This document shows positions 1-11,379 of a stretch of DNA of 64,000 nt, piece after piece (within the stretch, counting starts at the first letter, position 1; every line of letters begins with the position of its first letter). This stretch comes from Calliopsis andreniformis. Lineage: Eukaryota > Arthropoda > Insecta > Hymenoptera > Andrenidae. The translations under genes were made by a program, and so were the position numbers. Below the pieces are notes generated by a model. The model ran no database searches, was not told the origin of the DNA, and saw nothing but the letters and a program-made list of their open reading frames with translations. The DNA lies in assembly GCF_051401765.1 (NCBI RefSeq), contig NW_027480467.1, forward strand, positions 2,728,001 to 2,792,000. Direction: 5' to 3'.

Positions 1-2187
1 AACCTCAATCGTCATTACTCAATCCTCAATCGTCAATCCTCAATGCCCAATCCTCAGTCTTCAATCCTCAATCCTCAATCCTCAATCCTCAATCCTCAAT
101 CCTCAATCCTCAATGTTCAATCCTCAATACCCAATCGTCAATCTTCAATCCTCAATCCTGAATCCTCAATCCTCAATATTCAATCCTCAATCCTCAGTCC
201 TCAAACCTCAATCCTGAATCCTCAATCCTGAATCCTCAATCTTCAGACCTCAGTCCTCAACAATCAGTTGTCAATTCTCAATCCTCAATAGAATATCATC
301 AATTCACAGTTTTCAATACTCAATACTCAATCTGATATCTTTAAATCTCTATCCACAAACACCAATTCTCATCACACAACCCTCAACACTCAGTCCCCAA
401 TCCTCAATCCTCAATCCTCAATCCTCAATCTTCAATCCTCAATACTCAATAGTCAATCTCCAATCCTAGATCCTCAATCCCCAATCCTCAATCCTTAATC
501 CTCAATCTTCAATCCTCAATCCTCAATTATCAATCCTCAATACTCAATCCTCAATCTTCAATCCTGAATACTCAATCTTCAATCCTCAATACTCAATCTT
601 CAATCCTCAACCCTCAATCCTCAATCCACAATCCTCAATCCTCAATCATCAACCTTCTATCCTCAATACTCTATCTTCAATCCTGAATCGTCAATCCTCA
701 TTCTTCAATCCTCAATACCCAATCCTCAATCCTCAATCCACAATCCTCAATCCCCAATACTTAATCTTCAATCCTCAATCCTCAACCCTCAATCCGCAAT
801 CCTCAATCCTCAGTCACGAATACTCAATCTTCAATACTCAATCCTCAATCCTCAATCCTCAATCCTCAATCCTCAATCCTCAATCCTCATTCCTCAAACC
901 TCAATCCTCAACCCTCACTCCTTATCCTCAATTCTCAATTCTCAATCCTCAATCCTCAATTCTCAATCTTCAATCCTCAATAATCAATCTCCAATCCTAG
1001 ATCCTCAATCCCCAGTCCTCAATCGTTAATCCTCAATCTTCAATCCTCAATCCCTAGTCCTCAATCCTCAATAGTCAATCCTCAATACTCAATCCTCAGT
1101 CCTCAGTCCTCAGTCTTCAATACTCAATCCTCCAGTCCTCAATGTTCAACACACAACCTTCAACCATCAAACCAAAATTCTCAATACTCAATAGAATATC
1201 CTGAATTCTCAGTTTTCAATACTCAATCCTCAATCTTCGATATTCAAATCTCGATCCACAAACATCAATTCTCATCACTCAAACCTCAACGCTCAGTCCT
1301 CAATCTTCAATCCTCAATCCTCAATCCTCAATCCTCAATCCTCAATCTTCATTCCTCAATACCCAATCCTCAATGTTCAATCCGCAATACCCAATTCTCA
1401 ATCTTCAATACTCAGTCCTCAATCCTCAATCCTCAATCCTCAATCCTCAATCCTCAGTCCTCAAACCTCAATCCTGAGTCCTCAATCCTGAATCCTCAAT
1501 CTTCAGCACTCAGTCCTCAACAATCAGTAGTCAATCCTCAATCCTCAATAGAATATCCTCAGTTCAGAGTTTTGAATACGCAATACTCAATCTGCAATCT
1601 TTTAATCACTATCCACAAACATCAATTCTCATCACTCAACCCTCAACACTCAGTCCCCAATCCTCAATCTGCAATCCTCAGTCCTGAATCCTCAATTCTC
1701 AATCCTCAATCCTCAGTCCTCAGTCCTCAAACCTCAATCCTCAACCCTCAGCCCTCATAGTCAATCCTTAATCCTCAATCCTCAATCCTCAGTCTTCAAT
1801 CCTCAATACTGTACCTTCAATCCTCAATCCTCAATCCTCAATTCTTTATCCTCAATACTCAATCCTCAATCGTCAATCCTCAATCCCCAACTCTTAACCT
1901 TCAATCCTCAATCCTCAATCCTCAATGCACAATCCTCAATCTTCAATCCTCAATACTCAATCTTCAATCCTCAATTCTCAATCCTCAATCCTCAATCCTC
2001 ATTCCTCAATCCTCAATCCTCAATCTTCAATCCTCAATACTCAATCTTCAATCCTCAATCCTCAATCCTCAATCCTCAATCCTCATTCTTCAATGTTCAA
2101 TCCGCAATACCCAATCCTCAATCCTCAGTCCTCAAACCTCAATCCTGAATCCTCAATCCGGAATCCTCAATCTTCAGATCTACGTCC

Positions 2188-2326
2188 TCAACAATCAGTT
2201 GTCAATTCTCAATCCTCAATAGAATATCATCAATTCACAGTTTTCAGTACTCAATACTCAATCTGCAATCTTTAAATCACTATCCACAAACATCAATTCT
2301 CATCACTCAACCCTCAACACTCAGTC
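2188..2326 (+). repeat. Marker block class A (representative)
   Basis: A block runs from TCAACAATC to CACTCAGTC and comprises about 20 diverged heptads in strict 7-bp register. Class A is recognised by GTTGTCAATTCTC, GAATATCATCAATTCACAG, TCTGCAATCTTTAAATC and TATCCACAA(A/T)CATC. A leader with two CCTGAATCC heptads and TTCAGACCTAAG precedes it. Other class A starts are 257, 2852, 11839, 14177, 18228, 26279, 26943, 31251, 32451, 38740, 41328, 41992, 46300, 47500 and 53789, plus a diverged A/B-like copy at 29715 and 44764. No protein, RNA fold or known DNA motif is recognised in it. Confidence 0.88.
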
Positions 2327-3242
2327 CCCAATCCTCAATCTTCAATCCTCAATCCTGAATCCTCAATACTCAATCCTCAATCGTCAATCCTCAATCCCCA
2401 ACCCTTAAACTTCAATCCTCAATCCTCAATCCTCAATCCTCAATTCTCAATCCTCAATCCTCAATCCTCAATCTTCAATCCTCAATACTCAATCTCCAAT
2501 CCTCAATCCTCAATCCTCAATCCTCAATACTCATTCTTCAATCCCCAGTACCCAATCCTCAATCTTCAATCCTCAATCCTCAATCCTCAATTCTCAATCC
2601 TCAATCCTCAATCCTCAGACCTCAAACATCAATACTCAACCCCCAGTCCTCGTCCTCAATCCACAGCCCTCAATCCTCAACCCTCAATCTTCAATCATCA
2701 ATATTCAATCTTCTGTCCTCAATCCTCAGTCCTCAATCCTCAATCCTCAATCCTCGATGTTCAATCCGCAATACCCAATCCTCAATCCTCAGTCCTCAAA
2801 CCACAATCCTGAATCCTCAATCCTGAATCCTCAATCTTCAGACCTAAGTCCTCAACAATCAGTTGCCAATTCTCAATCCTCAATAGAATATCATCAGTTC
2901 GCAGTTTTCAGTACTCAATACTCAATCTGCAATCTCTAAATCACTATCCACAAACATCAATTCTCATCACTCAACCCTCAACACTAGTCCCCAATCCTCA
3001 ATCTTCAATCCTCAATCCTCAATCCTCGATCCTCAATCTTCAATCCTCAATACTCAATCATCAATCCTCAATCCTCAATCCTCAATCCTCAATCCTCATC
3101 CCTCAATCGTCAGTCTTCCAACCTCAATACTCAATCTTCAATCCTCAATCCTCAATCCTCAATCCTCAAGCCTCATCCTTCAATCCTCAATACCCAATCC
3201 TCAATCTTCAATACTCAATCCTCAATCCTCAATAATCAATCT

Positions 3243-3325
3243 TCAATCCTCAATCCTCAGTCGCCAAACCTCAATTCTGAATCCTCAATCCTGAATCCTC
3301 AATCTTCAGCCCTCAGTCCTCAATC
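3243..3325 (+). repeat. Block leader without block
   Basis: The usual leader (two CCTGAATCC heptads and TTCAGCCCTCAGTCC) is followed directly by CTCAATCTTCAATCC, so the whole 140-bp block is absent. The equivalent sites at about 27334 and 42383 in the 15-kb units also lack it, so the loss is ancestral to those copies. Confidence 0.7.
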
Positions 3326-5114
3326 TTCAATCCTCAATACTCAATCTGCAATCCTCAAACCTCAATCCTCAATCCTCAGTCCTCATGCTTCAATCCTCAA
3401 TACCCAATCCTCAATCTTCAATCCTAAATCCTCAATCCCCAATTCTCAATCCTCAATCCTCAATCCACAGACCTCAAACATCAATACTCAACCCTCAGTC
3501 CTCGTCCTCAATCATCAATCATCAATATTCAATCTTCAATCCACAATCCTCAATCCCCGATCCTCAATCCTCAATACTCAATGCTCAGTCCTCAATACCC
3601 AATCCTCAATCTTCAATCCTCAATCCTCAATCCTCGATCCTCAATTCTCAATTCTCAATCCTCTATCCTGAGTCCTCAGTCCTCAGTCCTAAAACATCAA
3701 CCCTCAACCATCAGCCCTCATCCTCAATCCTCAATCCTCATTCCTCAATCCTCAACCTTTAATCCTCAATTCTCAATCTTCAATCCTCAATCCTCAATCC
3801 TCAATCCTCAATCCTCAATCCTCAATCCTCAATCTTCAATCCTCAATACTCAACTTTCAATCCTCAATCCTCAATCCTCAATCCTCAGTCCTCATTCTTC
3901 AATCCTCAATACACAATCCTCAATCTTCAATCCTCAATCCTCAATCCTCAATTCTCAATCCTCAATCCTCAATCCTCAGACCTCAAAACATCAATACTCA
4001 ACCCTCAGTCCTCGTGCTCAACACACAGCCCCCAATCCTTAATCCTCAATCATCAATCATCAATATTCAATCTTCAGTCCTCAATCCACAGTCCTCAATC
4101 CTCAATCCTCAATCCTCAACGTTCAATACGCAATACCCAATCCTCAATCTTCAATCCTCAATACTCAATCCTCAATCCTCAATCCTCAATCCTCAATCTT
4201 CAATCCTCAATACTCAATCATCAATCCTCAATACTCAATCCTCAATCCTCAATCCTCAACACTCGATCGTCAGTCTTCAAACCTCAATACTCAATCTTCA
4301 ATCCTCAATCCTCAATCCTCAATCCTCAAGCCTCATCCTTCAATCCTCAATAACCAATCCTCAATCTTCAATACTCAATCCTCAATCCTCAGTTCTCAAT
4401 TCTCAATCCTCAATCCTCAGTCCTCAGTCCTCAAACCTCAATCCTCAACGCACAGCTCTCATCCTCAATCCTCAATCCTCAATCCTCAATCCTCAATCCT
4501 CAATACTCAATCTTCAATCCTCAATACTCAATCTTCAATCCTCAATCATCAATCCTCAGTCCTCAATCCTCAATCGTCAATCCTCAATCCTCAATCCTCA
4601 ATTCTCAATCCTCAATCCTCAATCCTCAGACCTCAAACATCAATACTCAACCATCAGACCTCGTCCTGAATCCACAACCCTCAATCCTCAATCCTCAATC
4701 TTCAATCATCAATACTCAATTTTCAATCCTCAATACTCAATTCTCAGTCTCCAATCCTCAACCCTCAATCCTCAATCCTCAATACTCAATCCTCAATACT
4801 CAATCATCAATCCTCAATCCGCAATCATCAATCCTCAATTCTCAATCGTCAGTCATCAATCCTCAATCTTCAATACTCAATCGTCAATCCTCCGTCCTCT
4901 GTCCTGAACCCTCAATCCTCAATCCTCGTTTCTCAAACCTCAATCCTCAGCCCTCAGTCCCCATCCTCAATTCTCAATGCTCAATCCTGAATCCTCAACC
5001 CTCAATCTTCAATCCTCAATACTCAATCTCCAATCCTAGATACCCAATCCCCAATCCTCAATCCTTAATCCTGAATCTTCAATCCTCAATCCCCAGTCCT
5101 CAATCTTCAATCCT

Positions 5115-5644
5115 CAATACTCAATTTTCAATCCTCAATCCTCAATTCTCAATCTTCAATCCTCAACCCTCAATCCTCAATCCTCAATATTCAATCCTCA
5201 ATACTCAATCTTCAATCCTCAATCCGCAATCATCAATCCTCAATCCTCAATCGTCAGTCATCAATCCTCAATCTTCAATACTCAATCGTCAATACTCTGT
5301 ACTCAACCCTCAATCCTCAATCCTCGTTCCTCAAACCTCAATCCTCAACCCTCAGTCCCCATCCTCAATTCTCAATTCTCAATCCTGAATCCTCAACCCT
5401 CAATCTTCAATCCTCAATAATCAATCTCCAATCCTAGATCCCCAATGCCCAATCCTCAATCCTTAATCCTCAATCTTCAATCCTCAATCCCCAGTCCTAA
5501 ATCTTCAATCCTCAATGCTCAGTCCTCAATCCTCAATCCTCAGTCCTCAACACTCAGTCCCCAATCCTCAAACCTCAATCCTCAATCCTCAATCCTCAAT
5601 CCTCAATCCTCAATCCTCAATCCTCAATCCTCAATCTTCAATCC
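5115..5644 (+). repeat. Duplicated segment, offset 1,866 bp (copy 1)
   Basis: The segment beginning with CAATACTCAATTTTC at 5115 recurs at 6981. The two stay aligned through the landmarks GATCCCCAATGCCCAATCC near 5436/7302 and the CAACACTCAG variant near 5548/7414, and diverge near 5644/7510. The same segment occurs in the 15-kb units at 35.7-36.1 and 50.7-51.2 kb (5445 matches 35948) and at 54.74-55.27 kb. The duplication spans class C (6099) and class B (6798) blocks. Confidence 0.8.
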
Positions 5645-6797
5645 TCAATCTTCAATCCTCAATACTCAATCTTCAATCCTCAACCCTCAATCCTCAATCA
5701 TCAATATTCAATCCTCAATACTCAATATTCAATCCTCAATACGCAATCATCAATCCTCAATCCTCAATGCTCAATCCTCAATCCTCAATCCTCAGTCCTC
5801 AATCCTCAATCCGCAATCCTCAGTCCTCAATCTTCAATCATCAACACTCAATCATCAATCTTCAATCCTCAATACTCAATCTTCAATCCTCAAAGCTCAA
5901 TCCTCAACATTCAATCCTCAATACTCAATCTTCAATCGTCAATCCTCAGTCCTCATCCTCAATCCTCAATCCTCAATCCTCAATCCTCAGTCTTCAATCC
6001 TCAATACTCAATATTCAATCCTCAATCCTCAATCCTCAGACCTCAAACCTCAATTCTGAAACCTCAATCCTGAATCCTCAATCTTCAGCCCTCAGTCCTC
6101 AACAATCATGTGACAATCCTCAATCCTCAATAGAATATCCTCAATTCGCAGTTTTCAATACTCAATCCCCATTCTTCAATCTTCAAATCTCAATCCACAA
6201 ACATCAATTCCCATCACTCAACCCTCAACACTCAGTCCTCAATATTCAATCCACAATCGTCAATCCTCAATCTTCAATCCTCAATCCTCAATCCTCAATT
6301 GCCATTACTCAATCCTCAATCGTCAATCCTCAATCCCCAATCCTCAATCTTCAATCCTCAATCCTCAATCCTCAATCCTCAATAGCCAATCTTCAATCCT
6401 CAATACTCAATCTTCAGTCCTCAATCATCAATCCTCAGTCTTCAATCCTCAATCGTCAATCCTCAATCCTCAATCCTCAATTCTCAATCCTCAATCCTCA
6501 ATCCTCAGACCTCAAACATCAATACTCAACCATCAGACCTCGTCCTCAATCCACAACACTCAAACCTCAATCCTCAACCTTCAATCATCAATATTCAATC
6601 TTCAATCCTCAATCCTCAATCCTCAATCGTCAATCCTCAATCCTCAATGTTCAATCCTCAATCCTCAATCCTCAATCCTCAATCTTCAATCCTCAGCCCT
6701 CAATCCTCAATCCTCAATCCTCAAACCTCAATCCTCAGTCCTCAAACCACAATCCTGAATCCTCAATCCTGAAACCTCAATCTTCAGCCCTCAGTCC

Positions 6798-6936
6798 TCA
6801 ACAATCAGTTGTCAATCCTCAATCCTCAATAGAATATCCTCAGTTCAGAGTTTTCCATACGCAATACTCAATCTGCAATCTTTAAATCTCTATCCACAAA
6901 CATCAATTCTCATCTCTCAACCCTCAACACTCAGTC
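6798..6936 (+). repeat. Marker block class B (representative)
   Basis: Class B has GAATATCCTCAGTTCAGAG, TTTTCCATACGCAATACTC and TCTGCAATCTT(C/T)AAATC. Other starts are 1517, 9981, 11134, 17523, 22097, 23691, 25608, 32717, 35505, 36923, 38028, 39509, 40657, 47766, 50554, 51972, 53077, 54558, 56652, 59740, 61873 and 63005. It is the commonest class and usually follows a class C block by 413 or 692-699 bp. CATACG is one of the few CpG-containing words in the array. Confidence 0.88.
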
Positions 6937-6980
6937 CTCAATCTTCAATCCTCAATCCTCAATCCTCAAAGTTCAATCCT

Positions 6981-7510
6981 CAATACTCAATTTTCAATCC
7001 TCAATCCTCAATTCTCAATCTTCAATCCTCAACCCTCAATCCTCAATCCTCAATATTCAATCCTCAATACTCAATCTTCAATCCTCAATCCGCAATCATC
7101 AATCCTCAATCCTCAATCGTCAGTCATCAATCCTCAATCTTCAATACTCAATCGTCAATACTCTGTACTCAACCCTCAATCCTCAATCCTCGTTCCTCAA
7201 ACCTCAATCCTCAACCCTCAGTCCCCATCCTCAATTCTCAATTCTCAATCCTGAATCCTCAACCCTCAATCTTCAATCCTCAATAATCAATCTCCAATCC
7301 TAGATCCCCAATGCCCAATCCTCAATCCTTAATCCTCAATCTTCAATCCTCAATCCCCAGTCCTAAATCTTCAATCCTCAATGCTCAGTCCTCAATCCTC
7401 AATCCTCAGTCCTCAACACTCAGTCCCCAATCCTCAAACCTCAATCCTCAATCCTCAATCCTCAATCCTCAATCCTCAATCCTCAATCCTCAATCCTCAA
7501 TCTTCAATCC
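6981..7510 (+). repeat. Duplicated segment, offset 1,866 bp (copy 2)
   Basis: This is the partner of 5115-5644. It also belongs to a longer stretch, about 6.9-8.3 kb, that reappears at 54.7-56.04 kb with an offset of 47,760 bp. That offset falls to 47,740 bp after the 20-bp minisatellite region. Confidence 0.8.
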
Positions 7511-7691
7511 TCAATACTCAATCTTCAACCCTCAATCCTCAATCCTCTGACCTCAAACCTCAATTCTGAATCCTCAATCCTCAGCCCTCATTCTTCAATC
7601 CTCAACACCCAATCCTCAATCTTCAATCCTCAAACCTCAATCCCTAATTCTCAATCCTCAATCCTCAATCCTCAGACCTCAAACATCAATA

Positions 7692-7751
7692 CTCAACCCT
7701 CAGTCCTCGTCCTCAACCCTCAGTCCTCGTCCTCAACCCTCAGTCCTCGTC
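7692..7751 (+). repeat. 20-bp minisatellite, 3 copies
   Basis: Three exact copies of CTCAACCCTCAGTCCTCGTC lie head to tail at 7692, 7712 and 7732. Each unit is two variant heptads plus a 6-bp unit (7+7+6), which makes a distinct 20-bp period inside the 7-bp array. Confidence 0.95.
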
Positions 7752-7968
7752 CCCAATCCTCATCCCTCAATAATCAATCCGCAATCTTCAATCATCAATA
7801 CTCAATCTTCAATCCTCAATCCTCAATTCTCAATCCTCAATCCTCAATACTCAATCCCCAGTCCTCATTCTTCAATCCTCAACACCCAATCCTCAATCTT
7901 CAATCCTCAAACCTCAATCCCTAGTTCTCAATCCTCAATCCTCAATCCTCAGACCTCAAACATCAATA

Positions 7969-8028
7969 CTCAACCCTCAGTCCTCGTCCTCAACCCTCAG
8001 TCCTCGTCCTCAACCCTCAGTCCTCGTC
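7969..8028 (+). repeat. 20-bp minisatellite, 3 copies
   Basis: This second three-copy array of the same 20-bp unit lies in the second half of the 277-bp tandem pair, with units at 7969, 7989 and 8009. Confidence 0.95.
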
Positions 8029-9044
8029 CCCAATCCTCATCCCTCAATAATCAATCCGCAATCTTCAATCATCAATACTCAATCTTCAATCCTCAATCCT
8101 CAATTCTCAATCCTCAATCCTCAATACTCAATCCCCAGTCCTCAGTCCTCAATCTTCAATACTCAATCCGCCAATCCTCAATATTCAGCACACAACCCTC
8201 AACCATCAATCCTCAATACTCAACCATCAATCCTCAATTCTCAATACTCAGTAGAATATACTGAATTCTCAGTTTTCAATACTCAATCCTCAATCTTCAA
8301 TCTTCAAATCTCCATCCACAAACATCAATTCTCATCACTCAACCCTGAACACACAGTCCTCAACCTTCAATCCTCAATCTTCAATCCTCAATCTTCAATC
8401 CTCAATACTCAATCTTCAATCCTCAATCCTCAATTCTCAATCTTCAATCCTCAACACTCAATCCTCAATCCTCAATATTCAATCCTCAATAATCAATCTT
8501 GAATCCTCAATCCGCAATCATCAATCCTCAATCCTCAATCCTCAGTCATCAATCCTCAATCTTCAATACTCAATCGTCAATCCACAGTCCTCAATCATCA
8601 ACGCTCAATCCTCGTCCCTCAAACCTCAATCCTCAACCCACAGTCCCCATCCTCAATTCTCAGTTCTCAACCCTCAATCCTCAACCCTCAATCTTCAATC
8701 CTCAATCCCCAGTCCTCAATCTTCAGTCCTCAATGCTCAATCCTCAATCCTCAATCCTCAATCCTCAATCCTCAGTCCTCAATCCTCAATCCTCAATCCT
8801 CAATCCTCAATCTTCAATCATCAATACTCAATCTTCAATCCTCAATCCTCAATTCTCATTCGTCCATACTCAATCCTCAATCGTCAATCCTCAATCCCCA
8901 ATCGTCAATCTACAATCCTCAATCCTCAATCCTCAATCCTCAATCCTCAATCTTCAGTCCTGAATACTCAACCTTCAATCCTCAATCCTCAATCCTCAAT
9001 CCTCAATCCTCAGTCCTCAATCTTCAATCATCAACACTCAATCA

Positions 9045-10199
9045 TCAATCTTCAATCCTCAATACTCAATCTTCAATCCTCAAAGCTCAATCCTCAACAT
9101 TCAATCCTCAATACTCAATCATCAATCGTCAATCCTCAGTCCTCATCCTCAATCCTCAATCCTCAATCCTCAGTCTTCAATCCTCAATACTCAATATTCA
9201 ATCCTCAATCCTCAATCCTCACACCTCAAACCTCAATTCTGAAACCTCAATCCTGAATCCTCAATCTTCAGCCCTCAGTCCTCAACAATCAGGTGACAAT
9301 CCTCAATCCTCAATAGAATATCCTCAATTCGCAGTTTTCAATACTCAATCCCCATCCTTCAATCTTCAAATCTCAATCCACAAACATCAATTCCCATCAC
9401 TCAACCCTCAACACTCAGTCCTCAATATTCAATCCACAATCGTCAATCCTCAATCTTCAATCCTCAATCCTCAATCCTCAATCGTCATTACTCAATCCTC
9501 AATCGTCAATCCTCAATCCCCAATCCTCAATCTTCAATCCTCAATCCTCAATCCTCAATCCTCAATAGCCAATCTTCAATCCTCAATACTCAATCTTCAG
9601 TCCTCAATCATCAATCCTCAGTCCTCAATCCTCAATCGTCAATCCTCAATCCTCAATCCTCAATCCTCAATTCTCAATACTCAATCCTCAATCCTCAGAC
9701 CTCAAACATCAATACTCAACCATCAGACCTCGTCCTCAATCCACAACACTCAATCCTCAATCCTCAACCTTCAATCATCAATATTCAATCTTCAATCCTC
9801 AATCCTCAATCCTCAATCGTCAATCCTCAATCCTCAATGTTCAATCCTCAATCCTCAATCCTCAATCTTCAATCCTCAACCCTCAATCCTCAATCCTCAA
9901 TCCTCAAACCTCAATCCTCAGTCCTCAAACCACAATCCTGAATCCTCAATCCTGAAACCTCAATCTTCAGCCCTCAGTCCTCAACAATCAGTTGTCAATC
10001 CTCAATGCTCAATAGAATATCCTCAGTTCAGAGTTTTCCATACGCAATACTCAATCTGCAATCTTCAAATCTCTATCCACAAACATCAATCCTCATCACT
10101 CAACCCTCAACACTCAGTCCCCAATCCTCAATCATCAATCCTCAATCCTCAATCCTCAATCCCCAATCCTCAATCTTCAATCCTTAATACTCAATCTTC
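9045..10199 (+). repeat. 1.16-kb tandem unit, copy 1
   Basis: This unit holds a class C block (9282-9420) followed by a class B block (9981-10119). It repeats directly downstream at an offset of 1,160 bp on its left part (CAAAGCTC at 9081/10241) and 1,153 bp on its right part (10005/11158). The 7-bp change is one extra heptad in this copy near 9660. Confidence 0.88.
9282..9420 (+). repeat. Marker block class C (representative)
   Basis: Class C has CAATCA(G/T)GTGACAATCC, CCTCAATTCGCAG, CAATCCCCATTCTTC and CATCAATTCCCATCAC. It is followed by a conserved tail with CAATATTCAATCCACAATC and CGTCATTACTCAATCC. Other starts are 6099, 10442, 17110, 21684, 33913 (with CAATTGTC instead of GGTGAC), 37336, 48962, 52385, 59327, 61460 and 63418. 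Confidence 0.87.
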
Positions 10200-11355
10200 A
10201 ATCATCAATCTTCAATCCTCAATACTCAATCTTCAATCCTCAAAGCTCAATCCTCAACATTCAATCCTCAATACTCAATCTTCAATCGTCAATCCTCAGT
10301 CCTCATCCTCAATCCTCAATCCTCAATCCTCAGTCTTCAATCCTCAATACTCAATATTCAATCCTCAATCCTCAATCCTCAGACCTCAAACCTCAATTCT
10401 GAAACCTCAATCCTGAATCCTCAATCTTCAGCCCTCAGTCCTCAACAATCAGGTGACAATCCTCAATCCTCAATAGAATATCCTCAATTCGCAGTTTTCA
10501 ATACTCAATCCCCATCCTTCAATCTTCAAATCTCAATCCACAAACATCAATTCCCATCACTCAACCCTCAACACTCAGTCCTCAATATTCAATCCACAAT
10601 CGTCAATCCTCAATCTTCAATCCTCAATCGTCAATCCTCAATCGTCATTACTCAATCCTCAATCGTCAATCCTCAATCCCCAATCCTCAATCTTCAATCC
10701 TCAATCCTCAATCCTCAATCCTCAATAGCCAATCTTCAATCCTCAATACTCAATCTTCAGTCCTCAATCATCAATCCTCAGTCCTCAATCCTCAATCGTC
10801 AATCCTCAATCCTCAATCCTCAATTCTCAATCCTCAATCCTCAATCCTCAGACCTCAAACATCAATACTCAACCATCAGACCTCGTCCTCAATCCACAAC
10901 ACTCAATCCTCAATCCTCAACCTTCAATCATCAATATTCAATCTTCAATCCTCAATCCTCAATCCTCAATCGTCAATCCTCAATCCTCAATGTTCAATCC
11001 TCAATCCTCAATCCTCAATCTTCAATCCTCAACCCTCAATCCTCAATCCTCAATCCTCAAACCTCAATCCTCAGTCCTCAAACCACAATCCTGAATCCTC
11101 AATCCTGAAACCTCAATCTTCAGCCCTCAGTCCTCAACAATCAGTTGTCAATCCTCAATGCTCAATAGAATATCCTCAGTTCAGAGTTTTCCATACGCAA
11201 TACTCAATCTGCAATCTTCAAATCTCTATCCACAAACATCAATCCTCATCACTCAACCCTCAACACTCAGTCCCCAATCCTCAATCATCAATCCTCAATC
11301 CTCAATCCTCAATCCCCAATCCTCAATCTTCAATCCTTAATACTCAATCTTCAAT
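10200..11355 (+). repeat. 1.16-kb tandem unit, copy 2
   Basis: This is the second copy, with class C at 10442-10580 and class B at 11134-11272. Its right part (from about 10985) is also the start of the 6,389-bp duplication, and its B block matches 56652 at an offset of 45,518 bp. Confidence 0.88.
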
Positions 11356-11379
11356 GCTCAATCTTCAATCCTCAATCCT

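Larger units (their letters stand above)
1075..5118 (+). repeat. Diverged partial third copy of the 15-kb unit (left part)
   Basis: This stretch matches about 25.14-29.21 kb and therefore also 40.19-44.26 kb. The offset is 24,063 bp at the class D block (1141/25204) and 24,091 bp from about 1572 onward, so roughly four heptads were gained or lost between them. Substitutions are more frequent than between the two 15-kb copies. Examples are T3760/C27851 and G4906/C28997, each of which creates an in-frame stop in what is otherwise open repeat. Homology stops near 5118, where the segment switches to sequence like 6.98 kb. The first 1,074 bases of the window are heptad array with a class A block at 257-395, and I found no matching large unit for them. 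Confidence 0.85.
7589..8142 (+). repeat. 277-bp tandem pair
   Basis: Two consecutive units begin at CATTCTTCAATCCTCAACAC (7589 and 7866). Each contains a 20-bp minisatellite and a CCCTCAATAATCAATCCGC landmark. The homologous pair near 55349 and 55606 has a spacing of 257 bp. The 20-bp difference is exactly one minisatellite unit. Confidence 0.88.

Noticed and set aside
5515..6885. 456-codon + strand open frame of N-P-Q-S-S-I-L heptapeptides (and about 100 similar shorter ones across the window)
   Set aside because: The same motif is open in all three + frames by arithmetic. Start codons come from chance AATGxTC variants. There is no ribosome binding site, signal peptide or domain, frames overlap in different registers, and copies gain stops freely.
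6798..6936. Marker block as a tRNA, small RNA or mobile element insertion
   Set aside because: No cloverleaf, terminal inverted repeats or target-site duplication is seen. The block stays in heptad register, and the only inverted repeat noticed (ACAA/TTGT) has a 4-bp stem.
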